A DNA stretch of 64,000 nucleotides from Rathayibacter tritici (GTDB lineage: Bacteria > Actinomycetota > Actinomycetes > Actinomycetales > Microbacteriaceae): assembly GCF_002932875.1 (NCBI RefSeq), contig NZ_PSWS01000053.1, positions 62,001 through 126,000 on the forward strand. Reading direction: 5' to 3'. The position numbers and the translations under genes were made by a program. Below are positions 36,562 to 44,320 of this stretch, piece after piece. The notes under the pieces are model-generated. The model ran no database searches. It worked only from the letters and a program-made list of their open reading frames with translations, and was not told the origin of the DNA. Numbering within the stretch: position 1 is the stretch's first letter; every line of letters starts with the position of its first letter.

Positions 36562-39218
36562 GCCTGCGACGGACGACCGTCGATGCCACCACCTGGACCG
36601 CGATCTCGTTCGCCGTCGCCCTCGTCGTGCAGCTGGGGCAGTTCGCGCTGCTCGCGCGCCTCCTGGACGCCTCCGAGATGGGCATCATCGCGATCGTCGG
36701 CTTGCTGAACGCCTTCGTCGACATCTTCCTCGGCATGGGGGTCGCCCAGGCGATCATCCAGCGCCGTCGCGCGACCAGCTTCGAGCTCTCCTCGGTGTTC
36801 TGGCTCAACCTGTCGGTGGGCCTGGCGGTCACCGGGGTCGTGTTCCTGACAGCCGGGCCGATCGCCGCACTGCTCGGGTCCGCCGTGGCAGCACCGGTCC
36901 TCTCCGTCGCCTCGCTCGTCTTCGTCGGCAGCGCCGCCGGACAGGTCCCGCGGGCGGTGCTCGAGAAGGGCATCCGGTTCAAAGCGGTCGCCGTGTCCGA
37001 GACGGTCTCACTCATGGGCGGCTTCGCCGTCACGATCCTCCTCGCGTTCTCGGGCTCCGGCGCCCTCTCGTACGCCTGGGGCCTCGTCGCGACGGCGGCA
37101 CTGCGCTCGGCGCTCGCCCTGCTGCAGGCGCGGCGCTGGTTCCGCCTGCGCCTACGGTTCCGGATCCGCGAGACCACGCGCTTTCTCTCCTTCGGCGTCT
37201 TTCAGACCCTTGACGGCATCGTGAACTATCTCGGCTCGAACGCCAGCTCGCTCGCGATCGGCCGCCTGCTGGGTCCGGCGCAGCTGGGTGGATACACGCT
37301 CGGCTACAACCTCGCGGTGAACCTGCCCGCGCGCGTCAACCCGATCGTGACGCGCGTGATGTTCCCGGTCTTCTCCTCCATCCAGCACGACCGCGACCGC
37401 GTCGCACGGAACTACCTCAGCGTCACCGCCGTGCTCAGCATGGCCAGCATCCCGCCCCTGACCCTGGTGGCGCTGCGTTCCGAGGACATCGTGCGCCTGT
37501 TCTACGGTCCGGACTGGGGCTGGATTGCCGGCATGACCAGCGCCCTCACCGTGGTGGGAGCGGTGCGGGCGATCGGTAACCCCGTCGGCTTCATCCTGAT
37601 GGCGATGGACCGGGTGCGCTTTGGTCTGGTCGTGAACATCGCGAAGACGGCGATCACGATTCCCTTGATCGTCGGCGGGGGAGTGCTGTTCGGACTCGAT
37701 GGGCTGATCGGCGGTCTTCTGGTCTCGAGCGCCATCGGCTTCCTCGTCACCTACGGCGTGCTGCGGGTCGTCCTCGGAGTGCGCCCCGGCGCTTTCCTGC
37801 GCGCCTGCGTGGCGGGCCCGCTGCTCGCGGCGCCGATGGCCGCCGTCCTGGTCCTGCTCCGGCTGCTCCCCGAGGGATCCCTCCTCCGCCTGTTCCCGGT
37901 GGAGCTGGCGCTCGCCGGACTGGTCCTGGCGGCGACCGTGCTGCTGGCTCCTGGCCGGGATCTCGCCGACGCGCGCTCCCTCGTCCTCTCGCGCCTGCCC
38001 GCCCGGTTCCGTCCCCGCTCCACCGACCCGGTCGACGTCGCCGTGGTGCTGGCGGCGGAGGAGCGCTTCGACGGTAGCGGCGGAGCCGTAGCGACGTGGG
38101 TCCGCGAGACGGTCTCACGGTCGCAGCTGCGGATCGTCGTGCACGCGCCGTGGTCGACGCCGACGCCGGGCATCGATGTCGCTCAGCACCGTCTCTACCG
38201 CCGGGTCTACTCCGCCCAGCGGCGCGCGGCCCTGCTCCTGGCCCGTCGACGCGACAGTGATCCCGCCGCGCAGCTGCGCCGACTGTCCCTCGGTGGGCGC
38301 CCCTGGTTGCTCCACCTCGCCCCGGCGCTGCGCCGCGTCCCGACTGTCTGGATCCACAACCGTCCCCGGTACGCCGTGCGGCTGCGCCGACTCGGTTACC
38401 GCGGGCGGATCGTGGCGCACCAGCACAACGACCTGCTCGACCACCTCCCGCCGGATCCGATCGCCGCCCGTCCCTACCTCGACGCCGTGGACGAGTGGAT
38501 CTTCTGCAGCGAGTTCCTCCGGGAGCGCGCGGTCGAGCGCTACGGACTGCTGGCGACGGCCGTGCTGCACAACGGCGTCGTACCGGCGGTCGATTCCGCG
38601 CCGCGTCCGTTCGGCCCCGTGCTGGAGGCGGTCTTCGCCGGGCGGCTGGTCCCCGAGAAGGGGGCGCGCGAGGCGGTCGAGATCGTGCAGAAACTGAATG
38701 CGTGCGGTCGGGACGAGCTTCGCCTCGTGATCGCGGGCGCCTCGGGCCTCGGCGACGACGCGACACCGACCGCCTACGTCCGAGCGCTCGACGAGGCGGT
38801 CTCCGCCCTGCCCGAGACGGTGCGCCGCCTGCCCTTCCTCCGCCACGAGGACCTGCTGGAGCTCTTCGCCTCCTCGGCGCTGCTGCTCTACCCCTGCCGG
38901 TGGGACGAGCCGTTCGGGATGGTCGTGGTGGAGGCGCTCTCCCGGGGGATCCCGGTCCTGACGGTCGAGCGCGGAGGCATCCCCGAGATTCTCCGCACTC
39001 CCGCGGGAGTGATCGACGGGTCGGTGCTCGTCGCGGCCGGCACCGAGGAGGAGGTCGCGGCCGCGATGATCCAGGCCCTTCCGCGCCTGCTCGCAGACCT
39101 CCGCGATCCGATCCGCCGCGAGGAGATTGCGGCGGCGTCACGCCGGCGCGCGGCCGTATTCGGCTGGCCGGACATCGCGCGTCGGGCCGATGAGCTGCTG
39201 AGCTCTCCGAGGGTCTGA
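36558..39218 (+). CDS. Wzx-type flippase fused to a GT4 glycosyltransferase
   Basis: 886 residues in one uninterrupted frame from GTG 36558. Residues 1 to about 475 form a complete MOP-superfamily flippase: TTWTAISFAVALVVQLGQFA, then LDASEMGIIAIVGLLNAF and LAIGRLLGPAQLGGYTLGYN. After a short linker, residues about 489-886 form a GT4 transferase: DPVDVAVVLAAEERFDGSGG, AVFAGRLVPEKGAREAVEIV and the E-x7-E motif EPFGMVVVE (Glu784, Glu792). Each half has the length of a stand-alone protein. This would place a sugar transferase on the cytoplasmic side of the flippase it serves. I do not know of a characterised fusion of this kind. Last gene of the run. Confidence 0.88.
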   Translation: MSLRRTTVDATTWTAISFAVALVVQLGQFALLARLLDASEMGIIAIVGLLNAFVDIFLGMGVAQAIIQRRRATSFELSSVFWLNLSVGLAVTGVVFLTAGPIAALLGSAVAAPVLSVASLVFVGSAAGQVPRAVLEKGIRFKAVAVSETVSLMGGFAVTILLAFSGSGALSYAWGLVATAALRSALALLQARRWFRLRLRFRIRETTRFLSFGVFQTLDGIVNYLGSNASSLAIGRLLGPAQLGGYTLGYNLAVNLPARVNPIVTRVMFPVFSSIQHDRDRVARNYLSVTAVLSMASIPPLTLVALRSEDIVRLFYGPDWGWIAGMTSALTVVGAVRAIGNPVGFILMAMDRVRFGLVVNIAKTAITIPLIVGGGVLFGLDGLIGGLLVSSAIGFLVTYGVLRVVLGVRPGAFLRACVAGPLLAAPMAAVLVLLRLLPEGSLLRLFPVELALAGLVLAATVLLAPGRDLADARSLVLSRLPARFRPRSTDPVDVAVVLAAEERFDGSGGAVATWVRETVSRSQLRIVVHAPWSTPTPGIDVAQHRLYRRVYSAQRRAALLLARRRDSDPAAQLRRLSLGGRPWLLHLAPALRRVPTVWIHNRPRYAVRLRRLGYRGRIVAHQHNDLLDHLPPDPIAARPYLDAVDEWIFCSEFLRERAVERYGLLATAVLHNGVVPAVDSAPRPFGPVLEAVFAGRLVPEKGAREAVEIVQKLNACGRDELRLVIAGASGLGDDATPTAYVRALDEAVSALPETVRRLPFLRHEDLLELFASSALLLYPCRWDEPFGMVVVEALSRGIPVLTVERGGIPEILRTPAGVIDGSVLVAAGTEEEVAAAMIQALPRLLADLRDPIRREEIAAASRRRAAVFGWPDIARRADELLSSPRV

Positions 39219-39270
39219 CCACTCCGACCGACGGGGCCGGATCGGTCATCCGGCCAATCCGGTCGTCGGG

Positions 39271-39373
39271 GCGCCCCGGCCGTCTGGGCGCCCCGGTCCT
39301 CTGAGCGCCCCGGTCCTCTGAGCGCTCCGGCCGTCTGAGGCGGGCTGATTGCTTGGGCGCCCCGGTCGTCTGA
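39271..39373. repeat. Intergenic 17-bp tandem repeats
   Basis: Four contiguous copies of a 17-bp unit close to GCGCCCCGGTCCTCTGA occupy 39271-39338 (the second and third identical), and a fifth copy is at 39357-39373 after an 18-bp gap. Related fragments (GGTCGTCGG, CCGGCCGTC) flank them. The repeats sit between the fusion gene and the last Wzy-like gene. Spacing is too short and spacers are missing for a CRISPR array. Confidence 0.8.
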
Positions 39374-39823
39374 GCCGGTTCGATCCGGCCGTCCGATGGC
39401 GCGAACCTTTATTCCGCGCCATACGGTGAGGATATGTCCGCCGCAGGTAATGTCGGCGCGCTATGGCATCCCGACCCTTCCTCATCTCCGAGTCCGTCCA
39501 CCGTGACGGCTCGTGCTCCCGCCTCTCCCGCCTCTCCCGCGCGCTCGCGAACGGTCCCCGACCCGTTCCCCAGCACGTCTACGCCCTCCGATCCCTCTCC
39601 CTGAGCGGGCAGCGTCCCCAGGGGTGCTCGAGCGCCCCGAAGTCCCCCGTCCAGGCGCCGGGCTCCCCGGCGTCGACGCAGGCCGCAACGACTCCGAGAA
39701 TCGGGGTCAACCTGCATCTCGCGCCAATCATGACGATCCTTCGCGGAATGCCCGCCGGTTCGTCACGGCGGGCCCCGGCCGCGAGCGCCCGCTCGTCCGC
39801 GACGGCGTCGGGGAGGGCCTGAT
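39374..39823. other. Spacer before the last Wzy-like gene
   Basis: About 450 bp without a convincing gene. An A/T-rich patch (AACCTTTATTCC near 39404) is the best candidate for a promoter. A frame from ATG 39434 to TGA 39604 would give a 56-residue Ser/Pro/Ala-rich peptide, but its ribosome-binding site is too close and the composition looks like chance in GC-rich DNA. Other frames here are equally low-complexity. Confidence 0.35.
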
Positions 39824-41383
39824 ATGGGCCGCCACGCCGATTCCATCACCGACACCGCGGTCCACGCCGCCGGCCGTCCGTCCACCGTCTCACCCTCTCG
39901 GCGAACCGGAACACCGGCCCCGCGCAGCGGTTCCTCGGCGCGGGCGAGACCGTCTCGCCCACTCGTCGATCCCGCTCAGCAGCGCCACGAGAAGGCGCTC
40001 TTGGTGTTCCTGGCCGTACTCGTGGCCCTGAGCGTCCTCCAGCTGTACACGCTCGGCCCGTTCACCGCTCCGGTCTCGTGGAGTCTGCTCTTCCTCCCGT
40101 ACCTTCTGACCCGGCTCCGGGGCGCTCACGTCGACCGCGTCGTCGTCCTCGTCGCCTTCCTCCTCGTCGCGACGCTCTTCGCCCTGACCTACTCCCGGAC
40201 CGCTGCGGTGGGCCTGCGCGAGTCCGTGTCCGTCCTCTCGTTCTTGAGCCCCTACCTCGCCGTCCGACAGCTCGGACAGAGCGCCTGGCGGATCGTCGGG
40301 CGCGCGCTCGCCTGGGCGACGCCCGTTTTCCTCGTCCAGGTCGCTCTCACCGTCCTCTTCCAGATCGACCCGGTCCAGGAGGCGGCGTACCTGCACTGGC
40401 CCAGCGCCGTGCTCTTCTCCGACGTGTACGTGCGCGACATCTACACGACCGCCTTCAATAACGTGCTCCAGGACAAGTCCGGTGGCTTCTTCCTCAACGG
40501 CAACATCGCTTCGATGTACATGGCCACCACCGCGATGCTCGCCTTCGCCGCCCGGCGCAAGGGCGGTCCGCGCGTGCTCGGGCTGACCGCCGTCGCGGGA
40601 CTGGCCGGCGCCCTCTTCACCCTCTCGAAAACGGCGATCGTGCTCGCGATCGTCCTGCCGCTCGCCGTCGCCGCGGTTCGCGGCCTGAAGGGCAGGAGCC
40701 TGGGTCCGGTGGCGTGGATGATCGCCCTGCCCGCTAGTGCGGCCGCCGTCTACAGCGTCGCCGAGTTCTTCCCGCAGCTCGCGGAAGCAGGTCTGCTCAC
40801 CCTCGGCGCACGAGGCGACTTCCTCCGGCTCGCGGCGAGCGCCTTCCCGGAGCACTGGCTCCTGGGGCTCGGCTACGGCGGCTGGGAAGATCTGTGGCAC
40901 CTGCGAGCTTCCCAGTTCACGGCCCACAGCGAGGTGCGGCCCCCGCACAACCTGCTGATCGGGGCCTGGGCAAACGGTGGACTCCTCATCGCCGTGCCCG
41001 TCCTGATACTGCTCGTGACGGCGACGTGGCGGGCTCTGCGCCTGGTGCTCCGCGTCGAGAAGGGGCAGGCGTGGGCAGCAGGAGCCCTGGCGGTGGGGAT
41101 CCTGTGGACCTTCCTGCACGGGATGGCCGACAACACCACGTGGTTCGGCGACCAGCATTCCCTCGCGACGCTCGCGATCGCTCTCGCGCTCCTCTCCGCG
41201 ACCGAAGCGGAGACGGGGGAGCCGACCGCGGCGCGGATCCCCGCATCCAGCGCCGCACCGAGGGTGCCTGGCCGTGTTCCCACGAGGGTTCCGGGCCGTA
41301 TCCCCACGCGGGTTCCGGGCCGTGCTCTGGCCCGATCCGGGACGATGCGCGGGCGGCCGGAGGCGCGATTGCGCGGCCACTGA
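39824..41383 (+). CDS. O-antigen ligase/polymerase-like membrane protein with repeat tail
   Basis: 519 residues. A basic, Ser/Pro/Arg-rich N-terminal tail of about 60 residues is followed by ten or more hydrophobic segments. The outer loop near GLGYGGWEDLWHL and the motif RPPHNLLIGAWANGGLL match the Wzy/WaaL superfamily (H-N plus G-x2-G). The last 60 residues are hydrophilic and contain a threefold VPGR-x-PTR-type repeat of basic character. Likely a polymerase or ligase for a surface glycan. It is separated from the previous operon by 605 bp and probably has its own promoter. Confidence 0.85.
   Translation: MGRHADSITDTAVHAAGRPSTVSPSRRTGTPAPRSGSSARARPSRPLVDPAQQRHEKALLVFLAVLVALSVLQLYTLGPFTAPVSWSLLFLPYLLTRLRGAHVDRVVVLVAFLLVATLFALTYSRTAAVGLRESVSVLSFLSPYLAVRQLGQSAWRIVGRALAWATPVFLVQVALTVLFQIDPVQEAAYLHWPSAVLFSDVYVRDIYTTAFNNVLQDKSGGFFLNGNIASMYMATTAMLAFAARRKGGPRVLGLTAVAGLAGALFTLSKTAIVLAIVLPLAVAAVRGLKGRSLGPVAWMIALPASAAAVYSVAEFFPQLAEAGLLTLGARGDFLRLAASAFPEHWLLGLGYGGWEDLWHLRASQFTAHSEVRPPHNLLIGAWANGGLLIAVPVLILLVTATWRALRLVLRVEKGQAWAAGALAVGILWTFLHGMADNTTWFGDQHSLATLAIALALLSATEAETGEPTAARIPASSAAPRVPGRVPTRVPGRIPTRVPGRALARSGTMRGRPEARLRGH
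41261..41332. repeat. 24-bp in-frame repeat in the Wzy-like gene tail
   Basis: Three copies of a 24-bp unit (41261-41284, 41285-41308, 41309-41332), the second close to AGGGTTCCGGGCCGTATCCC. They encode the basic repeats RVPGRVPT, RVPGRIPT and RVPGRALA at the cytoplasmic or outer C-terminus. Copy number could vary by slippage. Confidence 0.8.
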
Positions 41384-41427
41384 GCGCGCCGCCGCGCCGC
41401 AACCGGTCGGGACACGGAGCGCGCCGG

Positions 41428-41433
41428 TATCAT
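41428..41433 (+). promoter_or_regulatory. -10 element of sua5 (probable leaderless transcript)
   Basis: TATCAT in the context GCCGGTATCATCGACGCGTT ends nine bases before the ATG. There is no Shine-Dalgarno sequence, so the transcript may start at or just before the start codon, as proposed for argS. Confidence 0.5.
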
Positions 41434-41442
41434 CGACGCGTT

Positions 41443-42423
41443 ATGGCACGCATCTACGACTGCTCCGTCGACACGGACCTCCTGACCGGCACCCGTCTCG
41501 CGCGGACGGCCATCGGCCGTGGCGAGCTCGTGGTGATCCCCACCGACACCGTCTACGGCGTCGCGGCGAACGCCTTCGACGCCGCCGCGGTCCAGCGCCT
41601 GCTCGACGCGAAGGGACGGACGCGGCAGTCGCCGCCGCCGGTGTTGATCGGGGACGTGGCCGCGCTCGACGCCCTCGCCGAGAACGTGCCGGAGGCTGTG
41701 CGCGATCTCGCGCGCGAGTTCTGGCCCGGCGGGCTCACCATCGTCCTGCACGCGCAGCCCTCCCTGGTCTGGGATCTGGGGGAGACTCGCGGCACCGTGG
41801 CGCTGCGGATGCCCGACAATCCCGTCACCATCGAACTCCTCGCCGAGACCGGACCGCTCGCGGTCTCCTCCGCGAACCGGACCGGTCAGCCCTCGGCCAC
41901 GACAGCACAGGAGGCGTTCGATCAACTGGGCGACTCCGTCGACGTCTACCTCGACGCCGGTGCCGCGGGGTCGCAATACAGCGGCCGCCCGGCGGGAGCC
42001 AGCGAGTCCTCGACCATTGTCGACGCGACGGCCCTGAGCTTCGAGGGCGGCACACTGCGCATCCTGCGCCAGGGAGTCGTGTCGGCCGAGCGGATCCGAG
42101 AGGTCGTGGGCGATCTCCTCCCGGATCCGCAGGCGCAGCAGTCCGCGCCCGAGCCGATCACCACCGAGCCGGGGGCCGAGGCCGCCGGCACCGACGGAGC
42201 CGCGCCGGGGACCGACCCCTACGCGTTCGATCGCGGTCCCTCCGCCCGACCCGCCTGGGCTTCCGGCGCGCGACTCCAGGACGAAGCGGTAGCGGAGGAG
42301 GCGGCGCCCGACGCTGCGGCACCGGGCGAGGCGACGTCGGACGAGGCGACGTCGGGCGAGGGAGCTTCCTCCGGGAGTCCCGGCGCCGGTCCCACACGCA
42401 ACGACCCCGCCGCGGGTGAGTAG
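41443..42423 (+). CDS. L-threonylcarbamoyladenylate synthase (Sua5/YrdC family)
   Basis: 326 residues. Makes threonylcarbamoyl-AMP from threonine, bicarbonate and ATP for the t6A modification of tRNAs that read ANN codons. The YrdC core is residues 1-215: VIPTDTVYGVAANAFD, the Lys/Arg-rich loop KGRTRQSPPP, FWPGGLTIVL and PLAVSSANRTGQPSA. It is followed by a disordered tail of about 110 residues rich in Ala, Glu, Asp, Pro and Gly, with an internal 15-bp repeat; the usual Sua5 C-terminal domain is absent. In related genomes this gene follows prmC directly. Confidence 0.95.
   Translation: MARIYDCSVDTDLLTGTRLARTAIGRGELVVIPTDTVYGVAANAFDAAAVQRLLDAKGRTRQSPPPVLIGDVAALDALAENVPEAVRDLAREFWPGGLTIVLHAQPSLVWDLGETRGTVALRMPDNPVTIELLAETGPLAVSSANRTGQPSATTAQEAFDQLGDSVDVYLDAGAAGSQYSGRPAGASESSTIVDATALSFEGGTLRILRQGVVSAERIREVVGDLLPDPQAQQSAPEPITTEPGAEAAGTDGAAPGTDPYAFDRGPSARPAWASGARLQDEAVAEEAAPDAAAPGEATSDEATSGEGASSGSPGAGPTRNDPAAGE
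42328..42357. repeat. 15-bp repeat in the sua5 tail
   Basis: Two adjacent copies of GAGGCGACGTCGG(A/G)C at 42328-42342 and 42343-42357, encoding EATSD and EATSG in the disordered tail. Probably made by replication slippage. Confidence 0.7.
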
Positions 42424-42426
42424 CCG

Positions 42427-43668
42427 GTGATCACCTTCGCCCTCGTCTCGCTCGCGGTCGCGCTCGTGACCGGAGCGCTGTCGTGGGTCATCTGGCGGCT
42501 GAGCCTGAAGTATCGGCTGTACCCGAAGATCCGCGTCCGCGATATGCACACCCGGCCGACGCCGCGCCTGGGCGGCATCGCGATGTTCCTCGGGATCCTG
42601 GTCGGCTTCGGCGTCGCCTCGCAGCTGCCCTACTTCCGGCTGGTGTTCGCCAATCCCGAGCCGATCCTCGCCATCCTCGGCGCGAGCCTGCTCATCGTCC
42701 TGATCGGCGTGGCCGATGACATCTGGGACCTGGACTGGACGACGAAGCTCGCCGGCCAGCTGATCGCGGCAGGCCTGATCGCCTGGAAGGGCGTACAGAT
42801 CGTCTCGCTGCCGATCGGCGGGCTGACGGTCGGTTCGCCGTGGATGTCGCTGATCATCACGGTGCTCGCGATCGTCCTCGTCACCAACGCCCTCAACTTC
42901 ATCGACGGTCTGGACGGGCTCGTCGCCGGCGTCGCTCTGATCGCCAACGGCGTCTTCTTCCTCTACAGCTATCTGCTGGTCCAGCAGACCTCGCCGACCG
43001 ACTACTTCAACCTCGCCTCGCTGATCGCCGTGGTGCTGGTCGGCGCGTGCGCGGGATTCCTCCCGATCAACTGGCGGCCCGCCCGGATGTTCATGGGCGA
43101 CAGCGGGGCGCTCCTGGTCGGGATGCTGATGGCCACCTCCGCCATCGCGGTCACCGGGCAGATCGACCCCGCGCAGCTCGCGGCGAAGGAGCTGTTGCCT
43201 GCGTTCATCCCGATCATCCTGCCGTTCGCCATCCTCGTGGTGCCGCTGATGGACTTCGGCCTCGCCGTGATCCGCCGCCTGCGCGCCGGCAAGTCCCCGT
43301 TCAGCGCCGACAGGAAGCACCTCCACCACCGCTTGCTCGATATGGGGCACTCGCACCTGCATGCCGTCCTGATCTTCTACGGCTGGACCGCCGTCGTCGC
43401 CGTCAGCTGCCTCTTGATGTTCGTCGTCGATGTGCTCTGGGTCCCGCTCGTCTTCCTCAGCATCGGACTGCTGGCGTGCACGGTCGTCACGCTCGCGCCG
43501 CTCAGCCGCCGCAAGCGCTTGGAGGCGGCTGCGCAGTCGGCTGAAGCCTCGCCCGTCCTCGATCCCCTCGACCGCGCGTCCTCGACGGAGCAGCTCCGTC
43601 CGCCGGCCGGACTCCCGATCGATCGGGACACGACAGCGCCGATCGTGGCGCAGAAGGAAGCATCATGA
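42427..43668 (+). CDS. Undecaprenyl-phosphate N-acetylglucosaminyl-1-phosphate transferase (WecA type)
   Basis: 413 residues. MraY/WecA-family enzyme that transfers a sugar-1-phosphate, usually GlcNAc-1-P, from a UDP donor to undecaprenyl phosphate. Ten or eleven hydrophobic helices; motifs PTPRLGGIAMF, GVADDIWDL (catalytic Asp pair), NFIDGLDGLVAG, MGDSGALLVG and the cytoplasmic HLHHRLLDMGHSH loop. The C-terminal 60 residues are soluble. It has the conserved position between sua5 and the atp operon and could supply primer for the WecG/TagA enzymes of the upstream region and for wall teichoic-type polymers. GTG start three bases after sua5. Confidence 0.95.
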   Translation: MITFALVSLAVALVTGALSWVIWRLSLKYRLYPKIRVRDMHTRPTPRLGGIAMFLGILVGFGVASQLPYFRLVFANPEPILAILGASLLIVLIGVADDIWDLDWTTKLAGQLIAAGLIAWKGVQIVSLPIGGLTVGSPWMSLIITVLAIVLVTNALNFIDGLDGLVAGVALIANGVFFLYSYLLVQQTSPTDYFNLASLIAVVLVGACAGFLPINWRPARMFMGDSGALLVGMLMATSAIAVTGQIDPAQLAAKELLPAFIPIILPFAILVVPLMDFGLAVIRRLRAGKSPFSADRKHLHHRLLDMGHSHLHAVLIFYGWTAVVAVSCLLMFVVDVLWVPLVFLSIGLLACTVVTLAPLSRRKRLEAAAQSAEASPVLDPLDRASSTEQLRPPAGLPIDRDTTAPIVAQKEAS

Positions 43669-44108
43669 CCGGAGCCTCGCCGGCCACCCCCCGCCCCCAG
43701 CCCGCCTCTGTCCACGTCCTGCGCCGAGCGCTCGTCGTCGGTGGCCTCTTCGTGCTCGCCCTCGCGGTGCTCGGTACCATCGTCGGCGGGATCGCCGCCG
43801 GGGGAGAGGGCGCGATCGGCGCCCTGCTGGGCGCGATCGTCGGCGGAGTGATGGTCCTGCTCACGGCCGCGAGCATCCTCGTCGCCAACCGGCTCGACAT
43901 CGGCGGCTTCTTCGCCGTCGTGCTGGGCACGTGGCTCGCCAAGTTCGTCCTGTTCGTGATCGCGGCCCTGGTGCTGCGCGGCCAGCCCTGGCTGGACAGC
44001 ACAGCGATGTTCGTCACGATCATCGTCGCCGTGCTCGGCTCGCTGGTGATCGACGTGCTCGTCGTCTCGCGCTCGCGCATGCCGAATGTGAGCGACATCG
44101 CCCGATGA
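43665..44108 (+). CDS. AtpI-like membrane protein
   Basis: 147 residues with four hydrophobic segments and a proline-rich N-terminus, positioned directly before atpB. Size, topology and place are those of the small actinobacterial protein annotated as AtpI, thought to help assemble the c-ring or import magnesium. Sequence conservation of this group is low, so the call rests largely on context. ATG overlaps the wecA stop by 4 bp. Confidence 0.75.
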   Translation: MTGASPATPRPQPASVHVLRRALVVGGLFVLALAVLGTIVGGIAAGGEGAIGALLGAIVGGVMVLLTAASILVANRLDIGGFFAVVLGTWLAKFVLFVIAALVLRGQPWLDSTAMFVTIIVAVLGSLVIDVLVVSRSRMPNVSDIAR

Positions 44109-44163
44109 GGATGCGCCGGACGCTTCCTGAGAGGACCACGATTCGGCTCTCGCTGCGTTCTGT

Positions 44164-44172
44164 TGCTACAGT
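44164..44172 (+). promoter_or_regulatory. Extended -10 promoter of the atp operon
   Basis: TGCTACAGT is followed by AGGGACGAATCCCG, almost the same block as in front of rho (8912-8920). It lies about 150 nt before atpB, outside any coding region. Identity of more than 20 of 28 bases between the two sites suggests common control or an optimised consensus. Confidence 0.5.
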
Positions 44173-44320
44173 AGGGACGAATCCCGCAGGCGAACGTGTC
44201 CTCAGATCGTCTCATCGTTGATGGCGGTCGTCGAGTACGCGCGCCGTCCGAGCGGAAAACCCCACCTTTCGTCGTCGCGAGAGCGTTGCGTCCGAATGAT
44301 TCGATTCGGTCGGCTGCAAC

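Noticed and set aside
39271-39373. CRISPR-like array
   Set aside because: The 17-bp units are contiguous with no spacers, and no cas genes are in the window.
39463-39822. Gene-like frame of 119 codons
   Set aside because: Ser/Pro/Arg-rich low-complexity translation, no ribosome-binding site, several competing frames of the same length.
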